DNA of 5,842 bases from Desulfobacteraceae bacterium. Lineage in GTDB: Bacteria; Desulfobacterota; DSM-4660; Desulfatiglandales; Desulfatiglandaceae. The notes under the pieces are model-generated. The model did no database searches. It was given only the letters and a program-made list of their open reading frames with translations, and was not told the DNA's origin. This document shows positions 1 through 5,760 of this stretch, in pieces; within the stretch, counting starts at the first letter, position 1, and each line of letters begins with the position of its first letter. Position numbers and translations under genes: made by a program. The DNA lies in assembly GCA_030611815.1 (NCBI GenBank), contig JAUWPC010000221.1, forward strand, positions 1-5,842, in the 5' to 3' direction.

Positions 1-1629
1 CTAAACACCGTCTCCGGTGAAACGGGCGCAGGTAAATCGATCATTATCAATGCCATTAATTTGATTCTCGGGGGTAGGTCGTCGGCGGATCTTATCAGGA
101 CAGGATGCGACGAGGCTATAGTTGAGGGACTTTTTGTTTTCCCCGATAACCCTCATGGCTTGAATAAGATGTTGGGAGAGGAGGGCATATCCTTTGACAA
201 TGAGCTGTTGATAAAGAGGGTCATATCCCGTGGAGGCCGCAACAAGGTCTTTATTAATGGCTCTTTAGCCACCCTCCAGATATTATCTCACTTAGGCCCG
301 AGGCTGATCAGCATTTCAGGCCAGTATGAGCATCAACTCCTCCTGAGACCGGACAATCATCTATACCTTTTAGATGATTTTAGCGGGCTTGAAGATGAGC
401 GTGTTGGCCTGGGCAGGCTATTTGACAGATATCAGTCGTTGAAAGAGGGACTCAGTGCCATAGAAAAGGAGATCGTTGAGCAAAGGGAAAGGGGGGAGCT
501 GGTCCGGTTCCAGATCCAGGAAATTGAAACAGCTAACCCGGTCCCAGGTGAAGACGAACTTTTGGTAGATGAAAAGAGCCGCCTACAGCATGCAGAGGAA
601 CTCTTGGGAATTGTCTCAGACGGATACCAAACCCTGTACGAGAAGGATGATTCCGTGCTCGCATCCGTTGCCCGCTGCACAAAGGCCATGGAGAAAGGGG
701 CTGGAATCGACCGGGAACTCGGTTCTGTCAGAGATTCCCTGGCTGAAATCGCGGTTGAAATAGAGGATGTCTCCTTTGCGCTGAGAGATTTTAAAAAAGC
801 GATACAGATTGATCCTGAAAGACTGGAACAAGTGTTGGAAAGGCTTGAGGTCTTAAGAAGGCTCAAACGAAAATATGGCGGAACACTTGAAGATGTCCTG
901 CAATTCAAAGACGAATTGGCATCAAAGATGTTTGACCTGGAAGAAAACAAGGCAAAACGCGCCGAGCTGACAAGGGAATTACAGGAGGCTCAGGCGGAAC
1001 TGATGCAAGAGGCCGGGATTCTTTCACAAAAAAGAAAAAAAGGGGCTGATGCCTTTAAGGTGGCAGTGGAAAAAGAACTTCACCAGCTCCATATGAAGGA
1101 AACCGAGTTTGAGGTGGGATTTGAAGATCAGTCTGATGCGGAGGGAGATGATGCAGAAAAGGGTATCGGGAATATGCGGCCCGATGGTCTTGACCGGGTT
1201 GAATTCATGATTTCTCCAAACCCGGGCGAGGAGTTAAGACCCCTCTCAAGAATAGCGTCAGGGGGAGAACTATCGAGAATTATGCTGGCAATAAAGACCA
1301 TTCTTTCAAAGACTGCGTCTGTGGAGACGATCGTTTTTGATGAGGTCGATTCCGGGGTCAGCGGGGCCACGGCTGAGGTGGTGGGAGAAAAAATTTCTTC
1401 CCTTGCTGGTTATCATCAGATAGTGTGCATCACCCACCTCCCGCAGATCGCCTGCCAGGGAGAGACCCATTTTTTGGTCAAAAAGGAGATCAAAGACGGC
1501 AGAACAGAGGCCACCATTTCCAAACTGAGTCCTGAAGAAAGGGTTCAGGAAATCGCGAGACTTTTAGCCGGACGTGAAGTTACCCCACGAGCGGTGGCTC
1601 ATGCCGAAGATATGCTGAGGAGAGATTAA
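1..1629 (+). CDS. recN: DNA repair protein RecN, 5'-truncated by the window edge
   Basis: RecN is a cytoplasmic SMC-like ATPase that acts early in recombinational repair of double-strand breaks. The frame is open from base 1, so 542 codons are visible. Against a usual length of roughly 550-570 residues, only about 25 N-terminal residues and the start codon lie outside the window. Numbering from the first visible residue, the Walker A motif GETGAGKS is at 6-13, followed by LILGGRSSADLIRTG, which is typical of RecN. The middle (about 130-350) is rich in Glu, Lys and Leu, as expected for the short coiled-coil arms. The C-terminal ATPase half carries the ABC signature SGGELSR (420-426), Walker B TIVFDE (443-448) with the D-loop region VDSGVSG after it, and the H-loop THLPQIA (His479). 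All catalytic motifs are intact, so the gene looks functional. The peptidase gene follows closely on the same strand, and a strong Shine-Dalgarno overlaps this stop codon, which suggests co-transcription. Confidence 0.96.
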   Translation, partial: LNTVSGETGAGKSIIINAINLILGGRSSADLIRTGCDEAIVEGLFVFPDNPHGLNKMLGEEGISFDNELLIKRVISRGGRNKVFINGSLATLQILSHLGPRLISISGQYEHQLLLRPDNHLYLLDDFSGLEDERVGLGRLFDRYQSLKEGLSAIEKEIVEQRERGELVRFQIQEIETANPVPGEDELLVDEKSRLQHAEELLGIVSDGYQTLYEKDDSVLASVARCTKAMEKGAGIDRELGSVRDSLAEIAVEIEDVSFALRDFKKAIQIDPERLEQVLERLEVLRRLKRKYGGTLEDVLQFKDELASKMFDLEENKAKRAELTRELQEAQAELMQEAGILSQKRKKGADAFKVAVEKELHQLHMKETEFEVGFEDQSDAEGDDAEKGIGNMRPDGLDRVEFMISPNPGEELRPLSRIASGGELSRIMLAIKTILSKTASVETIVFDEVDSGVSGATAEVVGEKISSLAGYHQIVCITHLPQIACQGETHFLVKKEIKDGRTEATISKLSPEERVQEIARLLAGREVTPRAVAHAEDMLRRD

Positions 1630-1634
1630 AGGAG
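1628..1634 (+). promoter_or_regulatory. Strong Shine-Dalgarno (AAAGGAG) between recN and the peptidase gene
   Basis: AAAGGAG overlaps the recN TAA stop (1627-1629). It lies 7 nt before a TTG codon at 1642 that is in frame with the peptidase, only 2 nt before an ATG at 1637 that opens an 11-codon ORF, and 34 nt or more before the ATG codons at 1669, 1675, 1678 and 1690. Spacing alone favours initiation at TTG 1642, whereas family alignment favours the ATG at 1690. The site therefore matters for the start choice. Confidence 0.5.
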
Positions 1635-1640
1635 TTATGG

Positions 1641-1668
1641 GTTGCGGGTTCCGAGTTGCGGGTTACCA
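1641..1668 (+). repeat. Two-unit tandem repeat, 14-bp period (gttgcgggtt core)
   Basis: The 10-mer gttgcgggtt occurs at 1641-1650 and again at 1655-1664, each followed by a 4-nt tail (ccga, then acca), giving two units of 14 bp. G/T-rich runs of this kind are a recognisable class of intergenic repeat in delta-proteobacterial genomes; that link is from memory and untested. The repeat lies exactly between the Shine-Dalgarno and the probable start of the next gene. Confidence 0.55.
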
Positions 1669-1689
1669 ATGACCATGATGGTAGATAGT

Positions 1690-2649
1690 ATGAAAGAAAT
1701 TGCAATCACTGATATTGAAGGAATCAAGATAGGCCACGCTCAGGATTTGGCTGCGGCCACCGGATGTACCGTGGTTATCGGCGAAGCAGGTCTGACAGCC
1801 GGCGTAGATGTCAGGGGCGGGGCACCTGGGACGAGAGAAACCGATCTTCTGGATCCGGTCAACCTTGTTGAACAGATCCATGCAGTAGTGATGGCCGGTG
1901 GCAGTTCATTCGGCTTGGACGCTGCTTCCGGTATAATGCAATATCTCGAAGAGAAAAAGATCGGTCTTGACGTTTTTGTGACAAAGGTCCCGATAGTTTG
2001 CGGTGCGGTTTTATTTGATCTGACTATTGGCGCTCATGAGGTCAGACCTGATAAGGAAATGGGGTATCAGGCCTGCCTGAACGCTAATGACATGGAATGT
2101 GCAGAGGGGTGTGTGGGAGCCGGTACCGGGGCAACGGTCGGCAAAATCCTTGGAATGGAAAGATGTATGAAAAGCGGCTTGGGGACATATTGTATTCAAA
2201 CGGGTGAGCTGAAATTGGGTGCCATCGTTGCGGTAAACTGCCTTGGCGACGTGATAGATCCAAAAACCGGAAAAACATTGGCAGGTGTTTTGGATGAAAA
2301 TAAGAAGAGATTTCTCAACAGCGAAGAAATTATGATCAAAGAGTTCTCCGGCAGGAAGATTGAGTTTAGCGGGAACACAACTATTGGCGTTATCGTTACA
2401 AACGCGAAACTCACAAAATCACAAACCAACAAGGTCGCCTCCATGGCCCATAATGGGTATGGAAGAACCATAAGGCCTGCACACACCATGTTTGACGGGG
2501 ATACCATTTTTGCCGTTACAACCGGAAAAGTTGAAGCGGATGTGAGTGTGGTGGGATTGTTAGCAGCAAGAATAATGGGGCAGGCCGTAATAAGGGCGGT
2601 AAAAAAGGCCACGCCCCTCTGTGGATTCAAATGCCATTCGGAATTATAG
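1690..2649 (+). CDS. P1 family (S58) peptidase, NylC/DmpA-like N-terminal-nucleophile hydrolase
   Basis: This is a member of the DmpA/NylC family, whose self-cleaving enzymes hydrolyse amino-terminal peptide or amide bonds (aminopeptidases, beta-peptidases, 6-aminohexanoate oligomer hydrolases). From the ATG at 1690 it has 319 residues. Family landmarks are the opening ITDIEGIKIGHA, TAGVDVRGGAPGTRETDLL, the glycine-rich MAGGSSFGLDAASG, GAGTGATVGK, and GNTTIGVIVTNAKL. In NylC the chain is cut between Asn and Thr, and the Thr becomes the nucleophile. The matching pair here is Asn229-Thr230, predicting an alpha chain of about 229 residues and a beta chain of about 90, as in NylC. The DmpA-type Ser is absent. 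RPAHTMFDGDTIFAVTTG after the cut is also conserved. Several Cys (in CLNANDMECAEGC and nearby) suggest a reducing cytoplasm. Start: 1690 is chosen because family homology begins there. ATGs at 1669, 1675 and 1678 and a TTG at 1642 with the best ribosome-site spacing are alternatives; the extra N-terminal residues would be repeat-encoded. The natural substrate cannot be read from sequence. Confidence 0.88.
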   Translation: MKEIAITDIEGIKIGHAQDLAAATGCTVVIGEAGLTAGVDVRGGAPGTRETDLLDPVNLVEQIHAVVMAGGSSFGLDAASGIMQYLEEKKIGLDVFVTKVPIVCGAVLFDLTIGAHEVRPDKEMGYQACLNANDMECAEGCVGAGTGATVGKILGMERCMKSGLGTYCIQTGELKLGAIVAVNCLGDVIDPKTGKTLAGVLDENKKRFLNSEEIMIKEFSGRKIEFSGNTTIGVIVTNAKLTKSQTNKVASMAHNGYGRTIRPAHTMFDGDTIFAVTTGKVEADVSVVGLLAARIMGQAVIRAVKKATPLCGFKCHSEL

Positions 2650-2650
2650 C

Positions 2651-2720
2651 CTCTCGCAAAGTGGTTAAGGTCTTCTTTTGTTGTTCTTTGCGGGCGTTGC
2701 GCCTTCGCGTGAGACCTTAA
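2651..2720. repeat. Intergenic repeat/hairpin region between the peptidase gene and dnaJ
   Basis: The spacer holds a perfect 9-bp inverted repeat, ttaaggtct (2665-2673) and agaccttaa (2712-2720), enclosing 38 nt. Inside the loop are decayed copies of a roughly 9-nt unit of the ctttgcg / gttgcg / ttcgcg type (about 2686-2711). An opposing cgcaaag (2655-2661) can pair with ctttgcg (2686-2692). The pattern resembles the degenerate 'ctttgcg' intergenic repeats common in environmental bacterial genomes, which is a recollection and not a search result. No U-tract follows the hairpin, so it is not an obvious intrinsic terminator. Confidence 0.5.
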
Positions 2721-2758
2721 TTTCAGTTCCGGTTTAACCGAATTAGGCGGTATCTTTC

Positions 2759-3892
2759 ATGTCTGAAAACTTTTACGGAATTCTGGGTGTTTCTAAAGAC
2801 GCTCCTCAAGAAAAGATAAAAAAGGCGTATCGCAAATTGGCCAGGAAATGGCATCCTGACATCAATCCGGGAAACAAGGAAGCAGAGCAGAAATTCAAGG
2901 AGATTTCCCAGGCCTACGACTGTCTCGGTAACGAAGAAAAGCGGAAATTGTATGACGAATTCGGGGAAGAAGGCCTCCATACAGGGTTTGACGCTGAAAA
3001 AGCGAGGCAATATTCTGAGTGGAGTTCTTTTCAGCAATCTGGCAGGCCCCAGAAAGGGGAAGGGTTCGGCCGGTATCAGAGTTATGAGGATATCTTCGGG
3101 GACCTCTTTGGGGCCGGTATGGGACGAGATGGTTTCAAAACTACAATGGCCAGTAAGGGGAGGGATGTCCAACACGATATGGCCATTGATCTTGTCTCTG
3201 CTCTAAGAGGTTTTGAAACTGAACTGGCCATGCAAAAGGTAAAGGTCTGTCCGGGATGCCAGGGTACCGGAACCGATCCAAATTCCACTATAGTCCCCTG
3301 CTCCCTTTGCGGAGGTTCTGGCCGGCAGGATGTGGCAGAAGGCCCCATGCACTTTACTAAACCCTGTCCTCATTGCCACGGGCACGGTCAAACAGGAAAG
3401 CCCTGCTCTCAGTGCGGGGGGAACGGCCAGATCCTCGGAACGGAAAAGATCAGGGTGACCATCCCGCGAGGTGTTAGGGAGGGTTCCAAGGTTCGTGTGG
3501 CAGGCAAAGGCGAGCCGGGCTTGAACGGTGGCAAGCCGGGGGATCTTTACCTGATAATTCACCTAAAACCACATCCCTTCCTCAAGAGAGAGGGGGATGA
3601 CCTTCTAATGGAAGTGCCGGTAACCGTCGGGGAGGCGATTGCAGGGGGATCCATTAATATTCCCACCGTTGACGGTCAGGTTAAGCTAACGGTACCGCCG
3701 GGCAGCCAGAGCGGTCAGACCCTCAGACTGAAAGGGAAAGGGGCAACCAATGTCAAGACGAAGCAGAGGGGAAACCTTATGGTCAAACTGGTTATTAAGG
3801 TGCCCATAACGGATGACAAAGAGATCCTGGAGACGGTCAAGAAGATGGATGGGTTCTATGAAAAGGATGTGAGAAGCGGTATCAGAATTTGA
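2759..3892 (+). CDS. dnaJ: Chaperone protein DnaJ (class I Hsp40, four zinc motifs)
   Basis: This co-chaperone delivers unfolded clients to DnaK and stimulates its ATPase through the J-domain; it is cytoplasmic. The length of 377 residues is normal for DnaJ. The J-domain spans about 1-70 with His-Pro-Asp at 32-34. A short Gly/Phe linker (about 70-130) contains YEDIFGDLFG (109-118), matching the conserved DIF segment. Four complete CxxCxGxG motifs form the zinc domain: 164-171, 181-188, 203-210 and 216-223. The spacer between the third and fourth is only five residues. The C-terminal substrate-binding domains follow (IRVTIPRGVREGSKVRVAGKGEPG, then LKPHPFLKREGDDLLMEVPVTVGEA). The start ATG is favoured because SENFYGILGV aligns with the family N-terminus; only a weak GGCGG lies 8 nt upstream. 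No dnaK or grpE is adjacent, so this may be an orphan or second DnaJ paired with the convergent CbpM-like gene, a CbpA-like context despite the zinc domain. The 3' end overlaps that gene by 11 bp. Confidence 0.95.
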   Translation: MSENFYGILGVSKDAPQEKIKKAYRKLARKWHPDINPGNKEAEQKFKEISQAYDCLGNEEKRKLYDEFGEEGLHTGFDAEKARQYSEWSSFQQSGRPQKGEGFGRYQSYEDIFGDLFGAGMGRDGFKTTMASKGRDVQHDMAIDLVSALRGFETELAMQKVKVCPGCQGTGTDPNSTIVPCSLCGGSGRQDVAEGPMHFTKPCPHCHGHGQTGKPCSQCGGNGQILGTEKIRVTIPRGVREGSKVRVAGKGEPGLNGGKPGDLYLIIHLKPHPFLKREGDDLLMEVPVTVGEAIAGGSINIPTVDGQVKLTVPPGSQSGQTLRLKGKGATNVKTKQRGNLMVKLVIKVPITDDKEILETVKKMDGFYEKDVRSGIRI

Positions 3893-4205
3893 GGTTTCTC
3901 TTCAGGGTTTTCTGCATTTGCCTGGCAAGGTCCTCTAAAATGGCGTCAAATTGTCTCCTGATCTCAATCATATTCTTTCTCATTTGAAGGATGACCTCAA
4001 CACCCGACAGATTTACGTCCATATCCTCCATGAGAATTTTTGCAACCCGGAGTTTTTCCAGCTCGTTAGTGTGAAAAAGTCTGGTTGAAAGGCCCTTGTT
4101 GCAAGTAGGGCATACGATCTCCTCTTCCTCCAAATGTCTGAGAAAGCTCTCTTCAATCTGGTAAAACTCCAATACCTCAATTACTGTCCATAATTCCTTT
4201 GCCAT
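3882..4205 (-). CDS. MerR/CbpM-like protein, probable chaperone modulator or HspR-like regulator
   Basis: This small protein of 107 residues begins with a MerR-like helix-turn-helix (WTVIEVLEFYQIEESFLRHLEEEEIV, about 6-31). A helix typical of HspR/CbpM proteins follows (ELEKLRVAKILMEDMDVNLSGVEVILQMRKNM), then a charged amphipathic C-terminus likely to be a dimer coiled coil. In E. coli, CbpM binds the J-domain of CbpA and inhibits it. In actinobacteria, HspR represses the dnaK operon. The neighbouring dnaJ fits either role. A CPTC pair at residues 32-35 stands where the wing of a MerR domain would begin; it could bind zinc across a dimer or be redox-active, which is inference. The start is well supported by GAAAGG 8 nt upstream on the minus strand (complement of 4214-4219). 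The gene converges on dnaJ, with the last 11 bp of both reading frames shared (3882-3892). Family membership is fairly secure; the choice between modulator and transcription factor is open. Confidence 0.75.
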   Translation of the reverse strand: MAKELWTVIEVLEFYQIEESFLRHLEEEEIVCPTCNKGLSTRLFHTNELEKLRVAKILMEDMDVNLSGVEVILQMRKNMIEIRRQFDAILEDLARQMQKTLKRNLKF

Positions 4206-4213
4206 CTATTCTG

Positions 4214-4219
4214 CCTTTC
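4214..4219 (-). promoter_or_regulatory. Shine-Dalgarno of the CbpM-like gene
   Basis: Read on the minus strand this is GAAAGG, 8 nt before the ATG at 4205. It is a clear purine-rich ribosome site at normal spacing and supports that start. Confidence 0.5.
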
Positions 4220-4239
4220 AAATAAGGTAGGCGTTCACG

Positions 4240-4272
4240 GGTTACTTTTTACCATACCAGGGAGGTTTTTAC
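4240..4272 (-). promoter_or_regulatory. Possible weak sigma-70-like promoter for the CbpM-like gene
   Basis: On the minus strand a TTGTAA box and a TAAAAA box are separated by 17 nt, upstream of the CbpM-like gene and downstream of the MITE-like element. Each box matches only four of six consensus bases, so this is a candidate. It would allow expression independent of the lipoprotein gene. Confidence 0.18.
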
Positions 4273-4370
4273 AACCAGTACTCCTGAAAACATATAACCC
4301 TTTGAGACCTTTGAAAAACGCCCCCTTTCGAAGTCTGCGCTTATCTGCCCAATCTCAGCGTCAGGCTCAT

Positions 4371-4384
4371 CCCGCCGCGGCGGG
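4371..4384. repeat. GC-rich perfect palindrome nested in the MITE-like element
   Basis: cccgccgcggcggg is a perfect 14-bp palindrome. A near-identical hairpin occurs at 5744-5760 with a 3-nt loop, and both share the 10-mer tcatcccgcc at their left side. Since the surrounding element sequence is arranged differently in the two places, the palindrome looks like a separate REP-style repeat. Confidence 0.6.
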
Positions 4385-4389
4385 CCTCG

Positions 4390-4404
4390 AAATATTCAAT
4401 ATTT
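4390..4404. repeat. AT-rich hairpin in the MITE-like element
   Basis: aaatatt and aatattt pair perfectly around a single central c. The equivalent position of the second copy (5787-5802) also forms a stem, aatac with gtatt around a 6-nt loop, although stem and loop bases differ. Confidence 0.5.
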
Positions 4405-4474
4405 TCCTGTGGTTAAAATCCTCGCCTTCCTTGACCTTGACCAAAGTTGAGCATTTTTCAAAGGTCTCACTTTA

Positions 4475-5125
4475 TCATTCCCCTATGGGAACGCCTCGCC
4501 CTAAGTATCTAAATGCTATATATCCAGTACAATTATCCATAAGGGCTATCTCGGCCCATTCCCCGGACCTGCTGACAATTTCTGTCTTACTGCCTCTTCC
4601 TAAATAGGCTATGACCGGCGAGTTATTATCATTTGAAAGATGCACGGTAATCATCTTTTTGAAAAGGGTTTTTCTGTTTGGCAACTGTTTCAGCTTAAGC
4701 GTGTCTCGAATATTGTTGTATAACTCCTTTTCTGAAGAGTACTCCCGCATCGTATCGGATCTTTTGAACGTGCAAATGACCTTAGTCAGGGTTGGAGTAA
4801 TACTTTCCATTGAAAGGCTGACTGAGGTGCCTTGCCAGGCAGCGTAGACCAGGCCCTTTTGATTAAACCTCTCGACTCTTTGAATGTCAAAGCCCATTCG
4901 GTCCAGGTCGAAGACGGTTGCTTGAAGAACCAGATCAAGCGGGTATGAGAGGCTTTCTTCTTCCCCGACCAAATAGGTTTTCATCTCGGAAAGGGTGAAA
5001 GGGACAGTAGCAAAAAACCCGCAGCCCGTGCCAAACAGCACCCCAAAAACAGAAGTTATAACAATTAAGATCTTTATTTTACGGCAGAAAATGGTCGAGA
5101 TGTTAAGAGAGATTTCCAAAGTCAT
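4475..5125 (-). CDS. Putative lipoprotein: DUF3568-like domain plus C-terminal SH3 domain
   Basis: The product is 216 residues. The N-terminus has a basic stretch (RKIK, 15-18), a hydrophobic segment (ILIVITSVFGVLF) and a candidate lipid-attachment Cys at 35. This fits a lipoprotein signal, but the -3 residue is Gly rather than the usual Leu, so simple secretion or a membrane anchor is also possible. Residues about 45-145 resemble the DUF3568 family of small delta-proteobacterial lipoproteins (tyr-leu-rich start, 'VLQATVFDLDRMGFDI', 'TLTKVICTFKRSD', closing helix); this assignment is by pattern and moderate. Residues about 158-210 (MITVHLSNDNNSPVIAYLGRGSKTEIV, then GEWAEIALMDNCTGYIAFRYL) look like a bacterial SH3 domain, which commonly binds cell-wall peptide or other proteins. 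A cell-envelope role is inferred; no catalytic motif is visible. It lies 81 bp downstream of trmO on the same strand and stops five bases before the MITE-like element. Confidence 0.72.
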   Translation of the reverse strand: MTLEISLNISTIFCRKIKILIVITSVFGVLFGTGCGFFATVPFTLSEMKTYLVGEEESLSYPLDLVLQATVFDLDRMGFDIQRVERFNQKGLVYAAWQGTSVSLSMESITPTLTKVICTFKRSDTMREYSSEKELYNNIRDTLKLKQLPNRKTLFKKMITVHLSNDNNSPVIAYLGRGSKTEIVSRSGEWAEIALMDNCTGYIAFRYLGRGVPIGE

Positions 5126-5206
5126 TTATCAGGCCCCGCCGCCAAAAGGAACGTCTACTGCAGTGAATGAAAGACAGGCCATGTGCCGATAGGCGATGCT
5201 GTTTCG

Positions 5207-5704
5207 TCAGACAAATCGATCATCCGATTTCGTATTTTCAACCTGCCCTTTAGCTTGCTTCAACCATCCTATACGTTCCCCCGGATGTTGATCAAACTCC
5301 GGAACATAGGGTTTGAGGTCCAGTAAAGGGGTATCATTTAGAATGTCCACGTTTTCAATGCGCAGGATGTTTTGCTCAACCTCCAGTAATCTCACAACAG
5401 ACAGACCAATCGGGTTGGGCCGCCTCGGCGCTCTTGTGGAAAAAACCCCGTGCGGAAGGGAATCCAAGAACGGGGTGACAATGAGTTTCGCAGATTGGGC
5501 CTGATGGAAATGATAGAGCAGGATAATGTGGGAAAATCCTCCAAGGTCCTTCAGCCCTTCGGAATATTCTTCAAATATCTCAACAGTGCCCCGGATTTTA
5601 TCAGCTCCTACAGGCTGAATCGGCATACCTTCAATGTTGCTAAAAGAGGTATGAATAATGCCAATGGGTTGATAGCTGATCTTCGAGGGTATATTCGATT
5701 CCAT
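5207..5704 (-). CDS. trmO: TrmO-family (UPF0066/YaeB) tRNA methyltransferase, short form
   Basis: TrmO uses S-adenosylmethionine to methylate N6 of threonylcarbamoyladenosine (t6A) at position 37 of certain tRNAs, giving m6t6A. This product has 165 residues and covers the single beta-barrel TrmO domain. The E. coli protein is about 235 residues and has an additional C-terminal part, which is absent here as in archaeal and other short homologues. Landmarks are the opening PIGIIHTSF (13-21), GFSHIILLYHFH (56-67), the family hallmark GVFSTRAPRRPNPIGLSVV (86-104), and ENVDILNDTPLLDLKPYVPEFD (117-138). The motifs are intact. Whether the short form methylates t6A tRNA or another substrate is not settled by sequence, so the symbol is by family. 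The ATG at 5704 places the conserved PIGIIHT at the usual distance from the start; no strong ribosome site is visible. It is probably the first gene of the minus-strand group, with the partial repeat copy immediately upstream. Confidence 0.88.
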   Translation of the reverse strand: MESNIPSKISYQPIGIIHTSFSNIEGMPIQPVGADKIRGTVEIFEEYSEGLKDLGGFSHIILLYHFHQAQSAKLIVTPFLDSLPHGVFSTRAPRRPNPIGLSVVRLLEVEQNILRIENVDILNDTPLLDLKPYVPEFDQHPGERIGWLKQAKGQVENTKSDDRFV

Positions 5705-5743
5705 AGCGCTATTTCGTGTCGACCCATAAATGGCTATTTTTCA

Positions 5744-5760
5744 TCCCGCCATCGGCGGGA
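5744..5760. repeat. GC-rich hairpin, second copy
   Basis: tcccgcc (5744-5750) and ggcggga (5754-5760) form a 7-bp perfect stem around atc. It matches the palindrome at 4371-4384. Here it sits at the left boundary of the repeat copy, before the segment cgtcagact (5761-5769). In the other copy, cgtcaggct (4359-4367) lies before the hairpin. It is 39 bp upstream of the trmO start on the minus strand. Confidence 0.6.

Larger units (their letters stand above)
4303..4469. mobile_element. MITE-like element, 167 bp, 16-bp perfect terminal inverted repeats
   Basis: The left terminus tgagacctttgaaaaa (4303-4318) is the exact reverse complement of the right terminus (4454-4469). The bases just outside are ctt on both sides (4300-4302 and 4470-4472), consistent with a 3-bp target duplication, though three bases can match by chance. 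The interior encodes no credible protein and contains two hairpins, a GC-rich one at 4371-4384 and an AT-rich one at 4390-4404. This is the architecture of a non-autonomous element mobilised by a transposase encoded elsewhere. Its right end lies five bases from the stop codon of the minus-strand lipoprotein gene, so it may also end or weaken transcription towards the CbpM-like gene. A partial relative lies at the right edge of the window. Confidence 0.7.

Noticed and set aside
2196..2630. A 144-residue minus-strand reading frame opposite the peptidase gene
   Set aside because: It is a shadow of a well-conserved coding region; the product is low-complexity hydrophobic and Ser/Thr-rich with no family resemblance.
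2727..2745. Imperfect palindrome around cggtttaaccg just before dnaJ as an operator
   Set aside because: The arms are only four perfect base pairs around tta, with a bulge in the extension; chance cannot be excluded.
2650..2758. CIRCE (TTAGCACTC-N9-GAGTGCTAA) or a classic heat-shock promoter upstream of dnaJ
   Set aside because: No such inverted repeat is present, and no convincing -35/-10 pair could be fixed. The inverted repeat found there has a different sequence and a long loop.
2723..3175. A 150-residue minus-strand reading frame opposite dnaJ
   Set aside because: It is fully antisense to the J-domain and Gly/Phe region, with no ribosome site or domain; the dnaJ frame explains the sequence.
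4303..4469. Reading the long inverted repeat simply as a bidirectional terminator
   Set aside because: The arms are about 135 bp apart and lie at the outer edges with a flanking triplet duplication, which fits transposon termini better than a terminator stem.
2709..4470. Shared 10-mer aaggtctcac (4461-4470 on the plus strand; complement of 2709-2718) as proof that the two repeats are related
   Set aside because: Ten bases is too short and the flanks do not align; coincidence is a sufficient explanation.
4302..4607. A 101-residue plus-strand reading frame across the repeat element and the lipoprotein gene
   Set aside because: It starts with TTG inside an inverted terminus, is antisense to the lipoprotein gene, and its translation has no recognisable domain.
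5126..5206. Intrinsic terminator or small RNA between trmO and the lipoprotein gene
   Set aside because: Only 3-4 bp stems could be found and there is no U-tract on the minus strand.
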